Of a DNA stretch of 64,000 bases, positions 42,856 to 51,643 are shown in pieces. Numbering within the stretch: the stretch's first letter is position 1; every line of letters begins with the position of its first letter. The notes under the pieces were generated by a model. It was not told where the DNA came from. It worked only from the letters and a program-made list of their open reading frames with translations, and did not search any database. The position numbers were made by a program, and so were the translations under genes. Origin of the DNA: Chryseobacterium daeguense DSM 19388 (GTDB lineage: Bacteria; Bacteroidota; Bacteroidia; Flavobacteriales; Weeksellaceae); NCBI RefSeq assembly GCF_000430825.1, contig NZ_AUMT01000018.1, forward strand, positions 1 to 64,000. Direction: 5' to 3'.

Positions 42856-44217
42856 ATGAAAAGCTATTTGAAAATTCCATTACAGGTATTGCTGGTTTTA
42901 CTGATTGCAGTTACTTCATGCAACCGCACGGAGGATGATGCTCCTTATTTTCCGGAAGGAAGTACGGAATCTGTCAATCTTTGGGTTCAGGACAGTATGA
43001 GGCGTTATTATTACTGGGCAGATCAGATGCCTGCAAAGCCGGATTATCATTTGCCGGTACAGGACTTTTTTAAAAGCCTGCTTTCTCCTGAAGACCGGTT
43101 TTCCTTTATGGTCAATACAGCGGATTCTTCTACCTATCCGCGATCCGTAAGGAATATGTATGGTTTTGATTATGCTATTCTTCAATTACCCGGCGGGCAG
43201 GTGGTCACAGTGATCAAGTTGGTGCTGAAAAATTCTCCCGCATTCAACGCAGGCCTGGAAAGAGGGATGATTATTACAAAAGTAAACGGTCAGCAGGTTA
43301 CTGCTTCCAATGCAGAGCAGCTGGCTTCATCTATTCCCAATCAGACAGTTTTGGAGCTTACGGTTGGAGATTGGAGCAACGCTTCTGTTATCAATGAAAA
43401 AAATATTACGGTGTATTACGGTTATTCTTTTGAACAACCTTTAGTTTCGAAGATTTTTGAACAGAACGGTAAAAAAACCGGCTATCTTTATATCTATGAT
43501 TTTCAGGATGGTATGACTTCCTCGCTGAATCAAAAATTTGCTGAATTTAAATCTGCAGGAATACAGGAGCTGATCCTCGACCTGAGATATAATTATGGAG
43601 GTTCCGTGTCCTCGGCAGCGGCACTCTGCTCATTGATTCCGGCAGGTATTTCGGCTGATTCTCCGTTCATCATTTACAAAGGAAATAAAAATGGCGGTAC
43701 CGTAAAAAGGACTTTTGCCCAACAGATCGCTTATATTTCAAACGGGCTTGATTTTAATACCTTACATGGCAATTCTTTAGGTCTGAACAAGGTGTATATT
43801 CTTACCTCCCCCAGCACAGCTTCTGCTTCGGAAATTGTTATCAATAATCTTAAGCCTTATCTGCAGGTCATTCAGGCAGGGGACGTCACTTTAGGAAAAG
43901 ATATGGCGGGATTTGTAATTGAAGATCAGCGGAAACCAAAGAAAATTTCCTGGCAGATGCATCCTGTTATTTATAAAGTATTTAATTCTAATAATGACGG
44001 TGGATACAGCAACGGAATCCCGCCGCAGCTGGCTGTAAATGAATACAATGATCTGCCGCTGCATGAACTGGGAGATCCGGATGAGGTTTTGCTTTCTTCG
44101 GTTTTGAGTAAAATTTACTCCAAGCCTTCTCATAAAGGCATTTATAAAACTGAAGTAAAAGTTTTGTTTGAAAGTGACAGTCCGGTGGCCGGTTTTTCAG
44201 GTTTTACGATTAAATAA
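42856..44217 (+). CDS. S41-family (C-terminal processing type) peptidase lipoprotein
   Basis: Exported serine protease with a Ser/Lys dyad. Lipobox LIAVTSC near residue 22. The N-terminal cap SVNLWVQDSMRRYYYWADQMP is typical of Bacteroidetes S41 lipoproteins. A PDZ domain spans about residues 90-180 (AGLERGMIITKVNGQQVTASN), followed by the S41 core: LDLRYNYGG near 245, then LTSPSTASASEIVINNLKPY with nucleophile Ser near 322 and TLGKDMAG with Lys near 350. At 453 residues it is complete. It may process a surface or secreted protein encoded alongside. Confidence 0.9.
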   Translation: MKSYLKIPLQVLLVLLIAVTSCNRTEDDAPYFPEGSTESVNLWVQDSMRRYYYWADQMPAKPDYHLPVQDFFKSLLSPEDRFSFMVNTADSSTYPRSVRNMYGFDYAILQLPGGQVVTVIKLVLKNSPAFNAGLERGMIITKVNGQQVTASNAEQLASSIPNQTVLELTVGDWSNASVINEKNITVYYGYSFEQPLVSKIFEQNGKKTGYLYIYDFQDGMTSSLNQKFAEFKSAGIQELILDLRYNYGGSVSSAAALCSLIPAGISADSPFIIYKGNKNGGTVKRTFAQQIAYISNGLDFNTLHGNSLGLNKVYILTSPSTASASEIVINNLKPYLQVIQAGDVTLGKDMAGFVIEDQRKPKKISWQMHPVIYKVFNSNNDGGYSNGIPPQLAVNEYNDLPLHELGDPDEVLLSSVLSKIYSKPSHKGIYKTEVKVLFESDSPVAGFSGFTIK

Positions 44218-44224
44218 ATTAAAA

Positions 44225-44497
44225 ATGCAGGGAATTGAACCAAAACTTCATACAAGCCTCACAGAAAGAATGGAATATTACCGTTTTTTATTGAAGGAAA
44301 TTGCAGAGGATCCGGAATCCGTTTCCTGTGATGCCATTACCCGGGCTTCTGAATTATCTGCTCTGTATGAGGATTATCTAAGCAACAAAAGAAAGCTCGA
44401 AAAAAGCATCAAAACCTACAAACAGACTCATGATGATCTGCGGAAGCTTCTTACTTTTAAAATACGAGAATTAAAAAGAAAAGCAAAGCACCGCTGA
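44225..44497 (+). CDS. Small basic coiled-coil protein, 90 aa
   Basis: Unrecognised. With the start at 44225, seven bases after the S41 gene, the 90-residue product is helical and charged (LHTSLTERMEYYRFLLKEIAED, RASELSALYEDYLSNKRKLEKS) with a basic end (LTFKIRELKRKAKHR). No signal peptide, unlike the genes before it. A longer frame from 44168 overlaps the protease and is less likely. It ends the unit. Confidence 0.6.
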   Translation: MQGIEPKLHTSLTERMEYYRFLLKEIAEDPESVSCDAITRASELSALYEDYLSNKRKLEKSIKTYKQTHDDLRKLLTFKIRELKRKAKHR

Positions 44498-44670
44498 CTA
44501 AATAGTTAGCCCAGTTCCGCATCATACAAAGCAGTCTTACATAAAGAGTGGAATAAATGTACATACAAATAAGTCTATTTTATACCAAAATTATCTTTTT
44601 AGCATAATTTTACACTTCGGGATACAAAAATGGTAAACAAAAAATCATTTTTTTTACGTATTTCATCGCT

Positions 44671-44695
44671 AAAAAGTGTAAAATATACACTTTTT
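44671..44695 (+). promoter_or_regulatory. Perfect 25-base palindromic operator candidate
   Basis: AAAAAGTGTA (44671-44680) and TACACTTTTT (44686-44695) form a perfect ten-base inverted repeat around AAATA. With the related sites nearby it is a strong candidate for binding by the Nudix-type regulator encoded downstream. Confidence 0.65.
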
Positions 44696-44907
44696 AATAC
44701 TTTTTAAATAAAAAAAATTAAGTTTTTTAATTTTTGTTATCATATAATTTCACCCCAAAATTTCTCTTTTTTTTCCGGCGCTTTTTTAATCCAAACATCT
44801 GTAAATTCATATTTTATAAGATTGGTAATTGTAATTTTTATGATAACCTTATCATATTTTTTATACAATTGTTATCATAAAAAATCGATATGTAAACTAT
44901 TGATATA

Positions 44908-44985
44908 TAAGTGTTAGCACGAAAATTATTTTTTTTATTCAATTGAATTTTTATATTTGTCATGTTACATAAATGTTAACACTTA
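44908..44985 (+). promoter_or_regulatory. Promoter and paired operator half-sites of the Nudix regulator
   Basis: TATATTTG (44952-44959) matches TAnnTTTG. TAAGTGTTAGCAC (44908-44920) lies upstream and TGTTAACACTTA (44974-44985) just downstream of the expected transcription start, forming an inverted pair about 54 bases apart. This arrangement suggests autoregulation by looping or blocking. It also argues for the start at ATG 44987 rather than TTG 44957. Confidence 0.55.
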
Positions 44986-44986
44986 C

Positions 44987-45703
44987 ATGAGCCCGGATTT
45001 TATACATACATATGTTTCTGTTGATTGTGTTGTTTTTGGATTTGACCATGAAAACAGATTAAATATTTTATTGGTAGAAAGACATCTTGATTCGGAAAGA
45101 CAGATAAAGCTTCCGGGAAGTCTTATTTTTAGCAATGAAGATGTAGACGATGCTGCGGAGAGGGTTCTTCACGAGCTTACGGGAATAAAAAAAATGGTGC
45201 TTAAGCAGTTCAAATGTTTTGCAGATCCCATGAGAGCAAGCAGCCAGGATGATATCAAATGGATGGGAACGGAGTACAAGCATGATATAGACAGGATCAT
45301 TACAGTGGCTTACCTTTCTCTTTGTAAGATAGATCACAAAATCAACAGTACGAAATACGCTACGGTAGACTGGTGCCCGATTGAAAAAGTACCCGCGCTG
45401 CCTTTTGATCATAATAAAATTATCAGTGAATCTTTAATTGAGATCAGAAAATGGATTGAGTCCGACTTCTCGATTATTTTTGAATTGCTTCCTAAAAGGT
45501 TTACCATAAGGCAGCTCTATAAATTATACAGCGCTTTGAGCGAAAAATATATTGATATTAAAAATTTTCATAAGAAAGTTTCGTCATTCAGCTATATTAT
45601 TCCTTTGGAGGAGATAGAAAAGAATGTATCGCACCGGGCAGCAAGGTTTTATAAATTCGATGCTAAGATTTACAAGAAAAACCATACTAAACTAATAAAA
45701 TAA
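44987..45703 (+). CDS. Nudix-domain transcriptional regulator (NrtR/AraR-like) of pentose use
   Basis: DNA-binding regulator built on a Nudix fold, as in NrtR and the Bacteroides arabinose regulator. Start set at ATG 44987 (MSPDFIHTYVSVDCVVFGFD); the TTG at 44957 lies within the promoter. The Nudix region covers about residues 10-140, but the Nudix box is degenerate (FSNEDVDDAAERVLHELTGI in place of GX5EX7REUXEEXGU), so hydrolysis is unlikely. The C-terminal winged helix contains FTIRQLYKLYSALSEKYIDIKNFHKK. Directly upstream of xylulokinase and xylose isomerase, it most likely senses a pentose or its phosphate. Confidence 0.85.
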   Translation: MSPDFIHTYVSVDCVVFGFDHENRLNILLVERHLDSERQIKLPGSLIFSNEDVDDAAERVLHELTGIKKMVLKQFKCFADPMRASSQDDIKWMGTEYKHDIDRIITVAYLSLCKIDHKINSTKYATVDWCPIEKVPALPFDHNKIISESLIEIRKWIESDFSIIFELLPKRFTIRQLYKLYSALSEKYIDIKNFHKKVSSFSYIIPLEEIEKNVSHRAARFYKFDAKIYKKNHTKLIK

Positions 45704-45721
45704 CACCCCTTTTTTGAAATT

Positions 45722-47206
45722 ATGTACTTACTAGGCTATGATATTGGCAGTTCTTCTGTGAAAGTTTGTCTCATCGAGGCAGCCACCGGAAAGGTGATCG
45801 CATCAGCATTTTCTCCTGTAAAAGAGATGAAAATCACAGCGATAAATCCGGGCTGGGCAGAACAAAATCCGGGAGATTGGTGGATCAACCTGAAGCTGGC
45901 ACATGAGTCTGTTATGCATGAATCAGGAGTACATGCAGAAGATATCAAGGGGATCGGGATTACATGGCAGATGCATGGTCTTATTTTGGTGGATAAGGAT
46001 CAAAACCTGCTGAGACCATCCATTATCTGGTGCGACAGCCGTGCTGTTCCTTATGGTGAAAAAGCTTTCAAAGAAATAGGTGAAGAAAAATGCCTGTCTC
46101 ATCTGCTGAACTCACCCGGGAATTTTACAGCTTCAAAACTAGCCTGGGTTAAAGAAAACGAACCTGAAATCTTTGAAAAAATAGATAAAATAATGCTTCC
46201 GGGAGATTACATCGCGATGAGGCTTTCAGGAGAAATCGCTATGACAATAGAAGGGTTGTCGGAAGGGATTTTCTGGGATTTTAAAAATAATTGTATTTCG
46301 GAAGATATTGTTAATTATTATGGAATTCCGAAGAGCTTTTTCCCGGAAATTGTACCGACTTTCGGTATACAGTCAAGGGTTTCTGCATCCGCTGCAGAGG
46401 AACTGGGCTTAAAAGAAGGAACCCCTATTTCCTACAGAGCAGGTGACCAGCCGAATAACGCATTGTCATTAAATGTGTTTAATCCGGGAGAAATTGCCTC
46501 CACAGCAGGAACTTCAGGTGTTGTGTACGGAGTTTTGGACCAGCTGGAATATGATAAATTATCAAGAGTAAATACTTTCGCCCACGTAAATTATACACCG
46601 GAACTTACAAGATTGGGAGTATTGCTTTGCATTAACGGAACCGGAATTTTAAATTCATGGCTAAAGCACAACTTTGCCACGTCATTATCTTCCTACGGAG
46701 ACATGAACGATCTGGCATCACTTTCACCCATCGGTTCCAAAGGACTAAGCATCATTCCGTTCGGAAACGGAGCAGAAAGAGTATTGGAAAATAAAGATAC
46801 GAGCTGTTCCATTCACGGGATTAATTTTAATATCCATTCAAAAGGAGATATTCTGCGTGCGGCGCAGGAAGGAATCGTTTTCTCCTATGAATACGGAATG
46901 AACATCATGAGAAATATAGGTATGGATATTCAGGTGATCCGTGCCGGAAATGCCAATATGTTTTTAAGTTCAATTTTTCGCCAGTCGCTTGCGAGTGTCA
47001 GCAATGCTGTAATTGAGCTTTATGATACAGACGGGGCGGTAGGAGCTGCAAGAGCAGCAGGAATGGGAATCGGTTTTTATGCAGATTCTAAGGAAGCCTT
47101 TTCTTCCCTTGAAAAAATAGCGGTAATAGAACCGGAACACGAGAAACGAGAACAGTATTTAGAAGCCTATTCAAGATGGAAAGATCATCTTAAAGAAATA
47201 ATATAA
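45722..47206 (+). CDS. xylB: Xylulokinase (FGGY family)
   Basis: Phosphorylates D-xylulose to xylulose 5-phosphate in the cytoplasm. The 494-residue protein has the FGGY N-terminal ATPase motif [18 protein letters not shown], the substrate motif [17 protein letters not shown] with IIWCDSRA (xylulokinase-type), and the adenosine motif in [19 protein letters not shown] and [13 protein letters not shown]. It lies between the Nudix regulator (18-base gap) and xylose isomerase, which fixes the substrate assignment. Confidence 0.93.
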   Translation: MYLLGYDIGSSSVKVCLIEAATGKVIASAFSPVKEMKITAINPGWAEQNPGDWWINLKLAHESVMHESGVHAEDIKGIGITWQMHGLILVDKDQNLLRPSIIWCDSRAVPYGEKAFKEIGEEKCLSHLLNSPGNFTASKLAWVKENEPEIFEKIDKIMLPGDYIAMRLSGEIAMTIEGLSEGIFWDFKNNCISEDIVNYYGIPKSFFPEIVPTFGIQSRVSASAAEELGLKEGTPISYRAGDQPNNALSLNVFNPGEIASTAGTSGVVYGVLDQLEYDKLSRVNTFAHVNYTPELTRLGVLLCINGTGILNSWLKHNFATSLSSYGDMNDLASLSPIGSKGLSIIPFGNGAERVLENKDTSCSIHGINFNIHSKGDILRAAQEGIVFSYEYGMNIMRNIGMDIQVIRAGNANMFLSSIFRQSLASVSNAVIELYDTDGAVGAARAAGMGIGFYADSKEAFSSLEKIAVIEPEHEKREQYLEAYSRWKDHLKEII

Positions 47207-47315
47207 CCCAGTAACAAAGGAAATTTTCCATACTACTTACCGGCTTTTCAGAGCCTGTGAGCAGGGATTCTACAATAAATTTTACAATAAATTAAAATAT
47301 AAATCAGATAAAAAT

Positions 47316-48644
47316 ATGAACACTTTAACAGGTACAAAAGAGTTTTTTACAGGTATCGGCAAAATTCAGTTTGAAGGAAAAGAAAGCAAAAATCCTTTAG
47401 CTTTCAGATATTATGATGCAGAAAGAATGGTGATGGGGAAACCTATGAAAGACTGGACGAAATTTGCAATGGCTTGGTGGCATACTTTGTGCGCCAACGG
47501 AAGTGATCCGTTTGGCGGACCTACCATTCATCATCCTTGGGATATCGGAAATGATGCCGTAGCCAGAGCAATGCACAAAATGGATGCCGGTTTTGAATTT
47601 ATGTCTAAAATGGGCTTCAGCTATTACTGCTTCCACGATATTGATCTGGTAGACCCTGCAGATAACTGGAAGGATTATGAAAAAAACCTGCAGACGGTTG
47701 TAGAATATGCAAAACAAAAGCAGCAGGAAACAGGAATCAAGCTTTTGTGGGGAACGGCAAACGTTTTTACCCATGAAAGATACATGAACGGAGCTTCTAC
47801 TAACCCGAATTTTGATGTGGTGGCATGTGCCGGAACTCAGGTAAAAAATTCTATTGATGCAACTATAGCTTTAGGTGGTGAAAATTACGTTTTCTGGGGC
47901 GGAAGAGAAGGATACATGAGCCTTCTGAACACAGATATGAAACGTGAAAAAGACCATCTGGCACGTTTTCTTACCATGTCCAGGGATTATGCGCGTAAGC
48001 AGGGCTTCAAAGGAACATTTTTAATTGAGCCAAAACCTATGGAACCTACAAAGCACCAATACGACTATGATTCTGAAACGGTAATCGGTTTCCTTAGACA
48101 TTACGGATTAGATAAAGATTTTAAATTAAATATTGAAGTAAATCACGCAACACTGGCTGGCCATACTTTCGAGCATGAGCTTCAGGCTGCGGTAGATGCC
48201 GGACTTTTAGGAAGCATAGATGCCAACAGGGGAGATTATCAGAATGGTTGGGATACAGACCAGTTCCCGATAGATTATTATGATATGGTTCAGGCATGGC
48301 TGGTACTTCTTCCGGCGGGAGGATTAGGAAACGGAGGTATTAATTTCGACGCTAAAATCAGAAGAAACTCTATTGATCCCGAAGATTTATTCATCTCTCA
48401 CATTTCAGGAATGGATGTTTTTGCAAAAGGACTTCTCGCTGCTGCAGATATTCTTGAAAATTCAGATTACAAAAAACTGAGAACAGACCGGTACGCCTCT
48501 TTTGACAGCGGAAACGGTAAAGCTTATGAGGAAGGAAGCCTTACGCTGGAAGATCTTCAGAGAATTGCTCACGAAATAGGAGAGCCTCAGCCGAAAAGCG
48601 GTAAGCAGGAGCTGTTTGAAGCCATTGTAAACATGTATATCTAA
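47316..48644 (+). CDS. xylA: Xylose isomerase
   Basis: Converts D-xylose to D-xylulose with two divalent metal ions. The 442-residue protein is of the longer class II type. Visible family motifs are [15 protein letters not shown] (catalytic His near 107), [16 protein letters not shown] near 195, the metal-ligand block [17 protein letters not shown] near 232, and [19 protein letters not shown] near 272. With xylB it forms the intracellular xylose pathway. The 109-base gap after xylB holds no clear terminator, so the genes are probably one transcript. Confidence 0.96.
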   Translation: MNTLTGTKEFFTGIGKIQFEGKESKNPLAFRYYDAERMVMGKPMKDWTKFAMAWWHTLCANGSDPFGGPTIHHPWDIGNDAVARAMHKMDAGFEFMSKMGFSYYCFHDIDLVDPADNWKDYEKNLQTVVEYAKQKQQETGIKLLWGTANVFTHERYMNGASTNPNFDVVACAGTQVKNSIDATIALGGENYVFWGGREGYMSLLNTDMKREKDHLARFLTMSRDYARKQGFKGTFLIEPKPMEPTKHQYDYDSETVIGFLRHYGLDKDFKLNIEVNHATLAGHTFEHELQAAVDAGLLGSIDANRGDYQNGWDTDQFPIDYYDMVQAWLVLLPAGGLGNGGINFDAKIRRNSIDPEDLFISHISGMDVFAKGLLAAADILENSDYKKLRTDRYASFDSGNGKAYEEGSLTLEDLQRIAHEIGEPQPKSGKQELFEAIVNMYI

Positions 48645-48739
48645 AAAAATTAAAAGGCTGCTAAACACTAAGGATTTCTCAAGTTATAATAATTATTAAT
48701 GGCCTTTTTTTCAACCCTAATATTTAAAAAATAATAATT

Positions 48740-51631
48740 ATGAATCGATTTTATTTTGGTAGTAATAGAGCCGCATTGTTTTTTGCGATGGCTTTATTAC
48801 CGTCAGGCATGGTTTATTCCCAGATTAAAAAAGATACAGCAGTTAAGGAGAAGAAGATTGAAGAGGTCGTTGTAATCGGATATGGGACACAGAGAAAGGA
48901 AGCGGTAACAGGATCTGTTGCCACTGTAAAAGGAGATGCTCTTCGTGAGGTACCTTCGGCAAACATTACGCAGGCATTGCAGGGCAGAACTGCAGGTGTG
49001 GATATTTCGCAGACTTCTACAAAACCCGGCGCTGCAATGCAGATCAGGATCAGGGGAACAAGATCCTTAACGGGTGATAACAATCCGCTGATTGTTCTGG
49101 ATGGTATTCCTTTCGTAGGATCATTAGGAGATATCAGCTCAAGTGATATTAAAAGTATTGATATTTTAAAGGATGCTTCAGCTACCGCGATTTATGGATC
49201 CAGAGGGGCAAACGGGGTAATTCTTGTAACCACAAACAGGGGAAGTAAAGGGCAGAAGCCAAGATTTACGTACAATACCTTTACCGGAGTTCAGACTTTA
49301 TTTTCTAAATATCCCATGATGGACGGGCCTAAATTTGCCCAGCTTCGTGCGTATGCAATCCCGGCCGGAAACACAACTCCTCTGTACAGCAACGGAGTCG
49401 ATGAAAATAATAATGTAAATACAGACTGGCAGGATCTTTATTACAAGCCTGCGATGATGACCAGTCATGACATCGGTGTTTCAGGAGGAACAGAAGGTGG
49501 AAATTATAATGTAGGCTTATCTTATTTTAAACAAAATGCACTTATTCCGCTTCAGAGTTATGAAAGATTTGCATTACGTACGGCAATTGATCAGCAGGTA
49601 GGCAGAACTTTCAAATTTGGTTTTACAACCAATACCAATTATTCCATATCAGAAGGAAACGGAGTAAATCCGGGAGCGGTTTTGGGTTATTCTCCAATCG
49701 CTAATCCTTATAATCAGGATGGCAGCTTTAAAAGAGTGATGAGTACGGCAGGAGGTATCGATCAGACATGGATCTACACCCGAAAAACAGTAGAAGATTT
49801 AAATGATAAATACGTTGATGAAACCAAGTCTTTCGCATCATACAATAATCTTTATGGTGAAGCGAATCTGCCTGTAACCGGACTGAAATACAGGCTCAAT
49901 ATAGGTTTGGATTACCGTACATCCAATAGTGGAAACTATACGGGAGTAGGCGTATTCAATACCAATGCGCTAGGTCCTTCATCAGCGGGAAGAGGTAACA
50001 ACCAGACCTATCACTGGGTATTGGAAAACCTTTTAACGTATGACCGTACTTTCGGGAAGCACAAAATAAATGCAGTAGGATTATATTCAGCAGAAGGTAA
50101 CAGGTACACAAGCTCTTACATGAGTGCGAAGAATGTTCCTGCAGATTTTTTCCAGTATTATAATTTAGGCCAGTCTCCTCAGGCGGATATTACCGTAAGA
50201 CCGGAAGACCAGATTTACTGGCAAACCGGATTGCTTTCTGCAATGGGAAGAGTAATGTACACGTATGACAATAAATATATGTTGACAGCCACTCTTCGTG
50301 CGGACGGATCTTCAAGGCTTGCGCCGGGAAACAAATGGCATACTTATCCTGCATTATCACTGGGATGGAACGTTACTAATGAATCGTTCATGCAGAATAT
50401 AAATGCTCTTAATCTCTTAAAACTAAGAGCAGGCTGGGGACAAACTTCCAACCAGGCCGTAAATCCATATTCTACTTTAGGAGCGCTCACCGTTACTCCA
50501 TATAATTTCGGAACTACAAACAGTACTGGAGTATATGTAAGCCAGGCCCCGAATCCAAATCTGGGCTGGGAATATTCAAAAACACAAAACTACGGGGTGG
50601 ATTTCGGATTGTTTAATAACCGTCTTACAGGTAGTGCAGAATATTATAACACACATACCTATGATCTTTTAACTCAAAAAAATCTTCCGCCTTCCACAGC
50701 TATCGGATCTATTGTTTCCAATGTTGCCGAAACAGAAAATAAAGGATTTGAAGTAAGCCTTAACGGAATTATTTTTGACAATCCTGATGGTTTTACCTGG
50801 GAAGCCGGCGTTAACTTTTATACCAACAGAAACAAAATTTTATCTCTTGCTTCAGGAACTCCCCGAGATGTAAATAACCTGTGGTTCGTAGGGCATAATA
50901 TTAATTCTTTATATGATTATCAGTATATTGGTCTTTGGCAGGCGGGTGATCCTTACCAAAGCATTCTGGAACCGGGAACTGCGGCTGATGTAGTGGGATC
51001 TATCAAAGTTTTGTATACCGGCGGCTATAATCCGGACGGAACTCCGGTAAGAGCAATCGGGCCGGATGACAGACAGATTTTCGATACGGCTCCAAAATAT
51101 CAGGGAGGTTTCAATATGCGTTTTGCATACAAGAATTTTGAGCTGAGTACGGTAGGTGCATTTCAGCACGGAGGAATCCTCATTAGCTCCATATACGGAT
51201 CTGCAAGTTATCTGAACAGATTAACGGGAAGAGGAAATAACGTAGACGTAGATTACTGGACGGAGGACAATACGGATGCTTATTTTCCGCGCCCGGGCCG
51301 CCATCTAAGTGGTGATAACCCGAAATATTCTTCTACTCTTGCCATGTTTGATGCTTCATACCTAAAGCTTCGTACAATAACTTTAGGATACAATGTTGAT
51401 AAGGACTTTTTAAAAGATTTAAAAATTACGGGTTTCAGAATTTATTTTACAGTTACAAATCCTGTGGTATTATTCTCTCCTTATCATAAGTTTTCAGGAA
51501 TGGATCCCGAGCCGAATTCATTCGGGAACGAAAATCAGGCGGTAAGCGGATACCAAAGCCGTCAGCTGATTATAGGAACTAATAATCCTTCTACAAGAAA
51601 TTACTTAATGGGACTTAATTTAACTTTTTAA
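48740..51631 (+). CDS. SusC/RagA-family transporter of the glucuronoxylan locus
   Basis: TonB-linked outer membrane importer for xylan oligosaccharides (substrate inferred from neighbours). Signal peptide to about residue 28, TonB box IEEVVVIGYGTQ near 41-52, plug signature GRTAGVDISQTSTKPG and IRGTRSLTGDNNPLIVLDG, barrel ending in GLNLTF. 963 residues, again without the N-terminal carboxypeptidase-like domain, as in the SusC at 1748. The susD partner follows after 12 bases. The 95-base gap from xylA has no terminator that I can see. Confidence 0.94.
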   Translation: MNRFYFGSNRAALFFAMALLPSGMVYSQIKKDTAVKEKKIEEVVVIGYGTQRKEAVTGSVATVKGDALREVPSANITQALQGRTAGVDISQTSTKPGAAMQIRIRGTRSLTGDNNPLIVLDGIPFVGSLGDISSSDIKSIDILKDASATAIYGSRGANGVILVTTNRGSKGQKPRFTYNTFTGVQTLFSKYPMMDGPKFAQLRAYAIPAGNTTPLYSNGVDENNNVNTDWQDLYYKPAMMTSHDIGVSGGTEGGNYNVGLSYFKQNALIPLQSYERFALRTAIDQQVGRTFKFGFTTNTNYSISEGNGVNPGAVLGYSPIANPYNQDGSFKRVMSTAGGIDQTWIYTRKTVEDLNDKYVDETKSFASYNNLYGEANLPVTGLKYRLNIGLDYRTSNSGNYTGVGVFNTNALGPSSAGRGNNQTYHWVLENLLTYDRTFGKHKINAVGLYSAEGNRYTSSYMSAKNVPADFFQYYNLGQSPQADITVRPEDQIYWQTGLLSAMGRVMYTYDNKYMLTATLRADGSSRLAPGNKWHTYPALSLGWNVTNESFMQNINALNLLKLRAGWGQTSNQAVNPYSTLGALTVTPYNFGTTNSTGVYVSQAPNPNLGWEYSKTQNYGVDFGLFNNRLTGSAEYYNTHTYDLLTQKNLPPSTAIGSIVSNVAETENKGFEVSLNGIIFDNPDGFTWEAGVNFYTNRNKILSLASGTPRDVNNLWFVGHNINSLYDYQYIGLWQAGDPYQSILEPGTAADVVGSIKVLYTGGYNPDGTPVRAIGPDDRQIFDTAPKYQGGFNMRFAYKNFELSTVGAFQHGGILISSIYGSASYLNRLTGRGNNVDVDYWTEDNTDAYFPRPGRHLSGDNPKYSSTLAMFDASYLKLRTITLGYNVDKDFLKDLKITGFRIYFTVTNPVVLFSPYHKFSGMDPEPNSFGNENQAVSGYQSRQLIIGTNNPSTRNYLMGLNLTF

Positions 51632-51643
51632 AACTGTACAGTC

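Larger units (their letters stand above)
44498..44986 (+). other. AT-rich regulatory gap before the glucuronoxylan locus
   Basis: No gene in these 489 bases. It contains repeated AAGTGTA/TACACTT and AAGTGTTA/TAACACTT motifs (a half-site TACACTT at 44611-44617 and the sites listed separately), several long T runs, and the promoter of the Nudix regulator. I see no tRNA or small RNA. Confidence 0.6.

Noticed and set aside
44700..44900. Small RNA gene in the AT-rich gap before the Nudix regulator
   Set aside because: No promoter plus terminator pair or stable fold is evident; long T and A runs explain most apparent structure.
44957..44986. TTG start for the Nudix regulator
   Set aside because: It overlaps the TATATTTG promoter element, so it would not be transcribed; ATG 44987 fits better.
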